A stretch of 59,320 nucleotides of DNA, from positions 1 to 59,320 of the forward strand of contig JACCWN010000167.1 of NCBI GenBank assembly GCA_013697625.1, written 5' to 3'. The translations under genes were made by a program, and so were the position numbers. Source of the DNA: Legionella sp. GTDB lineage: Bacteria; Pseudomonadota; Gammaproteobacteria; Legionellales; Legionellaceae. Of this stretch, positions 53,514-59,320 are shown in pieces (the first letter of the stretch is position 1; each line of letters starts with the position of its first letter). Under the pieces are notes generated by a model, which worked only from the letters and a program-made list of their open reading frames with translations, did not search any database and was not told the origin of the DNA.

Positions 53514-55199
53514 ATGCACCATAATCTTCCACTTGTAACCACACTTGCAACCGCATTAGGTCTTGCCTTGATGATGGGCTTTATTGCTACAAAATTAAGA
53601 CTGCCCGTATTGATTGGTTATCTAGTTGCTGGTGTCATCATTGGTCCCTTTACTCCTGGAATCTTTGCAAATACATCCATAGCTGGTGAATTGGCTGAAA
53701 TTGGCGTCATATTATTGATGTTTGGTGTAGGGCTCCACTTTTCCTTGGAAAATCTGCTAGATATAAAAAAAATTGCTTTACCTGGTGCCTTATTACAAAT
53801 AGTAGTCGCAACCTGCCTTGGCAGCACCCTAGCGATATTATGGGGTTGGGAGGTTAAACAAGCCTTGGTCTTCGGTCTAGCTTTATCTGTAGCTAGTACG
53901 GTGGTATTGATACGATCTTTAGAATCACAGAGTTTATTAAATACAATCAATGGTCAAATTGCCATAGGGTGGTTGATTGTTGAAGATCTTGCTATGATTG
54001 TCGTTCTGGTTTTCTTACCCTTCATCTCAGACTGGTTTGGCGCTTCGACTGTGGGGCATGAGGGTAAAAATTTATGGCTCAGTCTAGGGCTTACTTTCTT
54101 TAAAATCACATCCTTTATCGTATTAATGCTTTTTGTTGGACGCTGGATTTTGCCCAAACTACTTTGGCAGATCGCAAAAACTGGCTCTAGAGAGCTGTTC
54201 ACTTTATGTGTTATAGCGGTTGCAGTTTGTATTGCCTTTGGTGCTTCCGAATTGTTTGATGTGTCCATTGCCTTGGGCTCTTTTTTCGCAGGTATGATAA
54301 TCAGAGAGTCTGAATTCAGTCGTCGCGCTGCGGAGAAGTCCTTACCCTTTAGAGATGCATTCTCAGTATTATTCTTTGTTTCAGTGGGAATGATGTTTAA
54401 CCCTTACATTTTTGTAGAGCATCCTTATCAAGTGCTATGTGTCGTTGCCATCATCATTGTTGGTAAGTCAATAGCGGCTACGGCTTTCGTACTCGCCTTA
54501 GGATATTCATTAAACACAGCATTAACTGTCTCGGCAAGCCTTGCTCAAATAGGGGAATTTTCTTTTATACTGGCAAGTCAAGGTTTAAAATTGAAATTAT
54601 TGACAACTCTAGGCCAAGAGTTGATTCTTGCTGGGGCCATACTTTCTATAGCTCTAAACCCACTCTTATTTAAAATCATTAATCCACTTCAAACATGGAT
54701 ACGTGCTTTTTTTGGTAATGCCTCATTTCTAGACGGAAAAGTTATGGAGTTACCACAGAATGCTGAAAAGAAAATTTTAACAAATCATGTCCTTGTAATA
54801 GGATACGGACTTGTGGGAAAAGGTATTGGTAAAATTCTTGAAAAAAATAAAATTCCCTTTGTCGTGGTAGATCAAAACCGTGAGTTAGTTAAAAAATTAC
54901 GATCACGGCAGATGACTGCAGTCTTTGGAAGTGGTTCTGAACCATGGGCACTGATACAAGCGAATATCAAAGAAGCCAGATTGCTGGTAGTGGCCACCTC
55001 AGATGCCTTTGACATAAGACAAATGCTAACCATATCTAAAAAATTAAACCCTCATTTAAGTATCGTCATCAGAGCTGAAAATGAAGAAGAAAAGATATTA
55101 TTAGGACAAGAGGTTAAAGGCGCTTTCTTTTTAGGGGAGGAAGAATTGGCAAAAAGCATCAGCGAATATATATTAAATAAATTCGGTACACCTGTTTAA
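53514..55199 (+). CDS. ybaL: Cation:proton antiporter YbaL (KefB/KefC-like) with TrkA-N domain
   Basis: The 561-aa protein has about 12 membrane segments of the CPA2 family and a C-terminal Rossmann TrkA-N domain (HVLVIGYGLVGKGIGKILEK, about residues 425-540). The start at ATG 53514 gives MHHNLPLVTTLATALGLAL, matching E. coli YbaL, as does the following AEIGVILLMFGVGLHFSLE. Length is close to YbaL. An upstream extension of 27 codons is thought not to be translated. It probably exports K+ or Na+ in exchange for H+. Confidence 0.88.
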   Translation: MHHNLPLVTTLATALGLALMMGFIATKLRLPVLIGYLVAGVIIGPFTPGIFANTSIAGELAEIGVILLMFGVGLHFSLENLLDIKKIALPGALLQIVVATCLGSTLAILWGWEVKQALVFGLALSVASTVVLIRSLESQSLLNTINGQIAIGWLIVEDLAMIVVLVFLPFISDWFGASTVGHEGKNLWLSLGLTFFKITSFIVLMLFVGRWILPKLLWQIAKTGSRELFTLCVIAVAVCIAFGASELFDVSIALGSFFAGMIIRESEFSRRAAEKSLPFRDAFSVLFFVSVGMMFNPYIFVEHPYQVLCVVAIIIVGKSIAATAFVLALGYSLNTALTVSASLAQIGEFSFILASQGLKLKLLTTLGQELILAGAILSIALNPLLFKIINPLQTWIRAFFGNASFLDGKVMELPQNAEKKILTNHVLVIGYGLVGKGIGKILEKNKIPFVVVDQNRELVKKLRSRQMTAVFGSGSEPWALIQANIKEARLLVVATSDAFDIRQMLTISKKLNPHLSIVIRAENEEEKILLGQEVKGAFFLGEEELAKSISEYILNKFGTPV

Positions 55200-55315
55200 A
55201 TATTTAAAAAAAGTGTAACCCAAAATCCAACTCATTCAGATTGTGTCTATAATATTCATTAACACAACTCAATACTCTGAAAGACACTAGGCACTTAAGG
55301 TGTTAAATAAGGATA

Positions 55316-55633
55316 ATGGACATGACTCGAACAACAAAAGGATATGCTTTTTCAAAAATGAGACTTATCATTACCCTCCCAGTACTTTTAGCCGTGGTGA
55401 TACCATTAAGCGCTCAAGCCTACATCAGCTTGTGCAGGGGTACAAGGCAGGTGGTGAATTGTGAGTTTCAAGAGGGTAATACAAATTGTTTTCAGTTCTA
55501 TGAAGGATGGGGCTGTAGAGCTGTCAATTGTAGGCCTGGTTATAATAATAGATGTCGAGCCAGCCATACACCAGTTAAAACTTACTGTTTGCAGCCATTC
55601 TATCCAAGAGAATATTGTGAATTGGGCCAATAA
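55316..55633 (+). CDS. Small secreted cysteine-rich protein
   Basis: The 105-aa product has an N-terminal signal peptide (core LIITLPVLLAVVIPL, cleavage near AQA). The mature part of about 70 residues has eight cysteines (LCRG, VVNCE, NTNCF, GWGC, VNCR, NRCR, TYC, EYC), fitting four disulfides, and many aromatic and Arg residues. I recognise no family. The start may be ATG 55316 or 55322, with AAGGA ahead; an internal ATG at 55358 is also possible. It ends 13 bases from the convergent pspC-type gene. Confidence 0.6.
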   Translation: MDMTRTTKGYAFSKMRLIITLPVLLAVVIPLSAQAYISLCRGTRQVVNCEFQEGNTNCFQFYEGWGCRAVNCRPGYNNRCRASHTPVKTYCLQPFYPREYCELGQ

Positions 55634-55646
55634 TCAAAATGCCAGA

Positions 55647-55865
55647 TTATTTTATTCTTTTATATGGTTCAAGCGGTACCAAAAGCCATAAAACCACATA
55701 AACTATGAATGCAGCCCCTCCGGCTAGAAAGAACAATACAAAGAGCATCCTCATCCAAATTGCATCAATATGAAAATATTCTGCTAATCCGCCACATACG
55801 CCAGCAATCTTTTTATCGATCCTTGAGCGCCATAATCTTCTGTATGTTGGTTTTTCAATATCCAT
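55647..55865 (-). CDS. pspC: PspC domain protein
   Basis: A 72-aa inner membrane protein of the PspC family: soluble segment RSRIDKKIAGVCGGLAEYFHID followed by one or two membrane segments (IWMRMLFVLFFLAGGAAFIVYVVLWLLVPL). In E. coli PspC, with PspB, senses membrane stress and induces the phage shock response. Here it stands alone without pspA or pspB, as is common outside enterics. The CGGLAEYF motif is diagnostic. Confidence 0.9.
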   Translation of the reverse strand: MDIEKPTYRRLWRSRIDKKIAGVCGGLAEYFHIDAIWMRMLFVLFFLAGGAAFIVYVVLWLLVPLEPYKRIK

Positions 55866-56078
55866 GGTTAACCCTCAAAGAATACATATATATAATTTTA
55901 GCATAATCCACAGATACTGGGAAATGTAGTTTTTAGATTCATGAACAGATGGTGTTTGGTCTTTGTCTTAAAAGAATTTTAAAAATAAAGAATTATTAAA
56001 AATTGCAAAAGCTATTTACTTTATCTTGATATAAGCATACACTTGATTTATGTAACATTATTCAAGAGTAGAACTTTA

Positions 56079-56603
56079 ATGAACCACGGTGGCAAAAGAG
56101 AGAAAGCAGGACGCCCTAAGGGTACCACGAAATATGGTGAAACAACACATCCCGTACGGATTCCCCAGTCAAGGATAGAAGAGGTTAAATCCTTCTTAGC
56201 CCGTGGCTTTGAACAGGTACGGATACCCTTATTTTCAAGTACTGTGCGTGCGGGTTTACCTACAACAGCAGATGATTTGATTGAAGATTATATTGACCTG
56301 AACAGCATGTTAAGTGGGGATCCAGGCACCACCTTTCTGGTACGAGCAGCTGGCGACTCTATGATAGATACACCCATTTTTGAAGGTGATATGTTGGTAG
56401 TAGAGCGCAATAATACACCCATCTCAGGCAAAATAGTGATTGCAGCATTAGGCGATGAGTTGACCGTAAAGAGATTGCTAATAGAAACCGACCATATAAA
56501 GCTTATAGCTGAAAACCCAGCTTACCCACCCATCATTATTGAAAATACAACGCATTTTAAAATTTTAGGTGTTGTTACACATATTATTCATAGAACGAAA
56601 TAA
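56079..56603 (+). CDS. UmuD-like S24 peptidase with AT-hook-like N-terminus
   Basis: The 174-aa protein has the UmuD/LexA self-cleavage fold. The catalytic Ser94 (RAAGDSMID) and Lys131 (ELTVKRL) are present, and an Ala58-Gly59 bond (VRAGLPT) lies where UmuD is cut (Cys-Gly in E. coli). The N-terminus differs from E. coli UmuD: a basic extension GGKREKAGRPKGTTKYGE with a GRPKG AT-hook core. No LexA-type helix-turn-helix is seen and no umuC gene follows, so this may be a stand-alone SOS-like regulator. The longer frame upstream of 56079 is rejected. Confidence 0.82.
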   Translation: MNHGGKREKAGRPKGTTKYGETTHPVRIPQSRIEEVKSFLARGFEQVRIPLFSSTVRAGLPTTADDLIEDYIDLNSMLSGDPGTTFLVRAAGDSMIDTPIFEGDMLVVERNNTPISGKIVIAALGDELTVKRLLIETDHIKLIAENPAYPPIIIENTTHFKILGVVTHIIHRTK

Positions 56604-56636
56604 AAAGATAAACATAAAAACAAAGGGGTACTACCA

Positions 56637-56738
56637 ATGCGTTATTTTAAAAATATATTACGTGATAAAAAAATAAAACAAATGCCACTTAAAGAGAAAA
56701 CCAAGGAAATTATTATTTTAGACCGCACATCTAAATAG
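56637..56738 (+). CDS. Small basic peptide, 33 aa
   Basis: An open frame of 33 codons, MRYFKNILRDKKIKQMP and onward, with Lys and Arg dominating. A good AAAGGGG ribosome binding site precedes the ATG by about 8 bases, and it fits exactly between the UmuD-like and RecX-like genes (33 and 27 base gaps). No family is recognised. It could be a genuine small protein, possibly in the same operon; coding status is not proven. Confidence 0.4.
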   Translation: MRYFKNILRDKKIKQMPLKEKTKEIIILDRTSK

Positions 56739-56765
56739 CAATAAGACAACCATAGGATAAGCCTT

Positions 56766-57287
56766 ATGATCAGTACACAAATGATGAATCAGGCCTTGCG
56801 TTATTTATCTCAAGGTAACTGTAGCGAGTTTATGCTTTGTGTACACCTGGAGGAAGATTTTGCAGGTGGACTTAATCTAAAGCAAAGGATACAAGAAACA
56901 ATTTGGCGTTTAAATCAATTAGATTTGATAAATGATGCACGCATTGCAAGGCGTATGGCCGAGCGTTACAGGCATAAAGGTGATAACTTTATAATCAAGC
57001 AATTGGAAGATATGGGTATTAAAAATGTACATGTGCAATCTGCTTTAGCTTTCATCGGTAATGAGTACCAGCGTGCCCTCTTTGAAGCACAATTGAAGTG
57101 TAATAACTATGAAGAATCTGAAATATTAGAGTTACAAAACCAAATCATGCGCTTATTAAGTAGCAGAGCTTTTACTTATCAAACCTTAAAGCGAGTAATG
57201 GATACCTTATTTAGTGATAATATCCTTATAAACCCTCTAAACATTGAACAGGAGAGAGATATGAATAAAATGCATACAGAAAATTAA
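56766..57287 (+). CDS. RecX-like regulatory protein
   Basis: A 173-aa all-helical protein with the RecX pattern: ALRYLSQGNCSEFMLCVHL, WRLNQLDLINDARIARRMAERYRHKG, and IIKQLEDMGIKNVHVQSAL, each matching the three-helix repeats of RecX that inhibit RecA filaments. It is not adjacent to recA here. Following a UmuD-like gene suggests a role in DNA damage control. The match is moderate and the C-terminal third is divergent. Confidence 0.65.
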   Translation: MISTQMMNQALRYLSQGNCSEFMLCVHLEEDFAGGLNLKQRIQETIWRLNQLDLINDARIARRMAERYRHKGDNFIIKQLEDMGIKNVHVQSALAFIGNEYQRALFEAQLKCNNYEESEILELQNQIMRLLSSRAFTYQTLKRVMDTLFSDNILINPLNIEQERDMNKMHTEN

Positions 57288-57486
57288 TTAATTTCACAAT
57301 GAAAATAATTCTGCATAGATAGCTTTGTCTAATGGAGTAATGCAAGTTAAGGGCTTAAGCACTGTTTTATAGGGACTAGGGTGGAAGCCCCCGCGCTTTT
57401 CATGAATAATGGCAGAAAATCTCTATACCACCAATACCCATTGAGCAAGTATTAAAAATACAAATGATGCCATTATAAGGAGTGTT

Positions 57487-58230
57487 ATGAACCATAAAGT
57501 TGCATTAATAACAGGAGCTAGCCAAGGAATTGGTAAGGATATAGCTATCAAACTCGCTGCTAAGGGTATGCATGTCATTATTATTGCAAGAAATATTGAA
57601 AATTTAGAGGCAGTCAGTTTAGAAATAAAAAAAAATAATGGGGTATGTACTCTTTTCCAGTGTGATATTACTAAATATGAACAGATTAAAAAACTTTTTA
57701 AAAAATTAATAATTGAAAACCTAATCCCGACTATAATCATCAATAATGCTGGTTTCGGAGGGGCATTTGTAAGTTTGGAAAACATGTCTTTAAAAGAATG
57801 GGACTGCGTTTTTAATACCAATATAAAATCTATGTTTTACATATTAAAAGTTGCCATACCTTATCTTAAAAAACTTAACTTTGGAAAAATTGTAAACATA
57901 GCATCCGCTTATGGCGTGATTGGGGGAGAAAAATCTGCCGCTTACAGCGCCTCTAAACATGCAGTAATAGGATTAACAAAATCATTAGCATTGGAGTTAG
58001 CGGATTATAATATTCAGTGTAATTCTATTTTACCTGGCTTTATTCAGTCAGAAATGTCTGAAAAAGAAGAACATATTGAATCAGTAAGTAAAATACCCAC
58101 CAAAAAAATGGGAAAACCTTCTGATATTTCTGAATTGATATTATTTTTAACCGATGTGAATTCGAGTTACATACATGGTTCATCCATTTTGATAGATGGT
58201 GGCTTAACAGCCGGGATGAGATTTAATTGA
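57487..58230 (+). CDS. SDR family oxidoreductase (FabG-like)
   Basis: A 247-aa classical short-chain dehydrogenase. It has the nucleotide motif TGASQGIG, NNAG, the catalytic Ser/Tyr/Lys in ASAYGVIGGEKSAAYSASKHAV, and the C-terminal SSILIDGGLTAGM. It is complete and probably active with NAD(P)H, but the substrate is not known. A ribosome binding site AAGGAG precedes the ATG. The codon use is very AT-rich (many AAA, ATA, ATT codons), unlike the TCA genes, and the flanks contain SDR remnants, which suggests a recent arrival. Confidence 0.85.
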   Translation: MNHKVALITGASQGIGKDIAIKLAAKGMHVIIIARNIENLEAVSLEIKKNNGVCTLFQCDITKYEQIKKLFKKLIIENLIPTIIINNAGFGGAFVSLENMSLKEWDCVFNTNIKSMFYILKVAIPYLKKLNFGKIVNIASAYGVIGGEKSAAYSASKHAVIGLTKSLALELADYNIQCNSILPGFIQSEMSEKEEHIESVSKIPTKKMGKPSDISELILFLTDVNSSYIHGSSILIDGGLTAGMRFN

Positions 58231-58302
58231 CATTTAAATATAAGCTACTTATTGGTTTCGCTTCATTAAATATTTTTTAATATTACTTCTGGTATTTATT
58301 TT

Positions 58303-58674
58303 TTATAGGTTTTTAGTTGCAGATTTTGATTTAGCGAGGTTAATCATGGACTTTGCTATTGATTGAGTTGTAAGAGCCTTACCACTTTTGAGAGATTCAT
58401 TAGTAGTATCACTTTCGTCATGAAATTCACCTAGGTATGCGTGAATTATTCCATGGTTTGGCATTTCTTGATAAAGACAGGCCATAACGGAGCGAAGATT
58501 GGCTTTATGTAGCGAGAAAAGTCCGGCATACCAAGGATGGTTTGGTTGGGAGGTTGCTTGGTCAGTAATAACGTCAACGATTGAACCAGCAGCAATAAGC
58601 GATCCGCCTTCAATCAGTTTTCTAGATAATTGAGTTAACAATATTAATTCAGTTCTTGACAGGTTGCCAAAACA
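58303..58674 (-). pseudogene. Fragment of an SDR gene
   Basis: The frame is open from a stop at 58675-58677 to 58303. It contains FGNLSRTEL, GGSLIAAGSIVDV and GLFSLHKANLRSVMACLYQEM, which match the strand and Y-x3-K helix of SDR proteins in order, with the catalytic Tyr replaced or shifted (FSLHK). The N-terminal cofactor-binding half with TGxxxGxG is absent. The only in-frame start is TTG. I read this as the C-terminal half of a decayed SDR gene, opposite in strand to the intact one. Confidence 0.5.
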
Positions 58675-59320
58675 TTAAAAAATCTGTTTGAATTCTAGTT
58701 TAAGTTGGAGCTAGAATGCAACACTTTCCTCAGGACGTGGAATCTAGAGGATTTATAAGAATGAATAATAAACACAGCCTATTTTTAATGGAGTTATTTG
58801 AATGAGAGCCATAAATATTGTTGCAAAAGCTACAGGGAGCTTTGCGGTCTTTTGGGCTTCATATTGCTTGGATCACAAGTTTACCCCCTAATCCCGGCAT
58901 ACCACATTTGAGGGGGAATCCTATCACAGGAAGATTGCCTTATTTGCGAAATGGTGGCCTGGTTGACAAATGATTAGGCGGAAAATTAGGTGGTATGACC
59001 TCGTTCTGGGTTGGTAATAAGTTAATACTTTTCGTCTCAGCAGAACGAAAATAGCCGTAATAGGTCACCTGAGTTTATTTACATATCGGACCGGGACTTT
59101 AATCCAAAGAAATGTCTGAAAAAAAGAACATATTGCTGAAAACCCCTCATTGTATCATGGGCTTCATCGAGGGGTCATAGGCAAGATTGCATTAGCAGGG
59201 CTACCGCACGTGTGCTTAAAAACAAATCAATTGCAAATTAATTAGGAAAATATAAAGTTTTTCTTGACACAGTTTTATTCGATTTTAACTGATTTATTAT
59301 TCAAATTTAACACCCTATCT
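58675..59320. other. Decayed region at the window end
   Basis: About 650 bases without an intact gene. A short open frame at 58802-58891 (29 codons) has no recognised similarity. Near 59109-59137 a nearly exact copy of the SDR gene segment at 58051-58079 occurs. Short inverted pairs occur around 58884-58997 (CATACCAC/GTGGTATG and CCCCCTAATC/GATTAGGCGG) but in crossing order. The stretch looks like accumulated debris of gene loss. The sequence is cut at 59320, so features beyond are unknown. Confidence 0.4.
59109..59245 (+). pseudogene. Second SDR remnant, frameshifted
   Basis: Bases 59109-59137 match the SDR gene at 58051-58079 at nearly all positions, with one missing base that shifts the frame in an A-run. 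After the shift the frame continues as EHIAENPSLYHGLHRGVIGK to a stop at 59245, which has the look of an SDR C-terminal helix (ENP-x-L ... IG). I therefore call it a remnant of a second, related SDR gene. Short similarity; moderate to low confidence. Confidence 0.35.

Noticed and set aside
57288..57486. Possible tRNA-like or structured element before the SDR gene
   Set aside because: No cloverleaf with the expected conserved bases could be formed by eye.
58884..58997. Short inverted pairs CATACCAC/GTGGTATG and CCCCCTAATC/GATTAGGCGG suggesting an element end
   Set aside because: The pairs occur in crossing order, so they do not form one nested hairpin or clean terminal repeats.

Overview
This AT-rich window reads as a chromosomal segment of a gammaproteobacterium, most likely in the order Legionellales and close to Legionella. 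The evidence is the gene content and arrangement: uppS-cdsA-rseP-bamA-skp, a periplasmic ADGF-type adenosine deaminase, a cluster resembling the acpXL-lpxXL system for very long chain fatty acids of lipid A, orphan proteins that look like secreted effectors, and a UmuD-like protein with an AT-hook N-terminus. The assignment rests on recognised protein families and not on a database search. No rRNA, tRNA, CRISPR array or intact insertion sequence was seen.

Layout. 1-488: decayed intergenic repeats and the terminator of the envelope operon. 489-6441 (minus strand): undecaprenyl diphosphate synthase, CDP-diglyceride synthase, RseP, BamA, Skp. 6822-12647 (plus): gpmI-envC-ctpA, then a secreted adenosine deaminase. 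12691-12952: a MITE-like element with imperfect inverted ends. 12964-14530 (minus): panB-panC, overlapping. 14701-17110: an unknown protein, an alpha/beta hydrolase and the ZapE ATPase. 17126-19887: Fur-box-preceded feoABC with a clear terminator. 19966-23425: two unknown proteins; the second (896 aa) has a duplicated hydrophobic hairpin and an acidic tail. 23426-24238: a palindrome and an unlisted small entericidin-type lipoprotein. 24239-26148 (minus): ssb and a YajR-like transporter. 26302-31856: a six-gene acyl-chain-building operon (FabL-type enoyl reductase, long ACP, double hot-dog dehydratase, ketosynthase, ketosynthase-like protein without the catalytic cysteine, HtrB/LpxXL acyltransferase). 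31959-38026: membrane protein, rpmE, malic enzyme, two tandem MFS transporters and a Dam methylase. 38202-47757: sdhCDAB and sucABCD, a nearly complete half of the TCA cycle. 47834-51859: pdxH, an RMF-like membrane-anchored protein, an SseB-family protein, a DUF945 protein and Fis. 52094-57287: a candidate CE-clan cysteine protease (effector-like), YbaL antiporter, a cysteine-rich secreted protein, PspC, UmuD-like, a 33-aa basic peptide and RecX-like. 57487-59320: an SDR gene followed by decayed SDR remnants.

How the parts work together. Most of the window is housekeeping: outer membrane assembly, isoprenoid and phospholipid precursors, iron uptake, pantothenate synthesis and the TCA cycle. 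The accessory interest lies in (1) the dedicated fatty-acid elongation operon, which by analogy with rhizobia would make a C26-C28 hydroxy acyl chain on a special ACP and attach it to lipid A; (2) the 406-aa protein with an ordered His-Asp-Gln-Cys constellation of a ubiquitin/SUMO-type protease; (3) the 896-aa protein with two membrane hairpins; and (4) the small UmuD-peptide-RecX SOS-like group lacking umuC.
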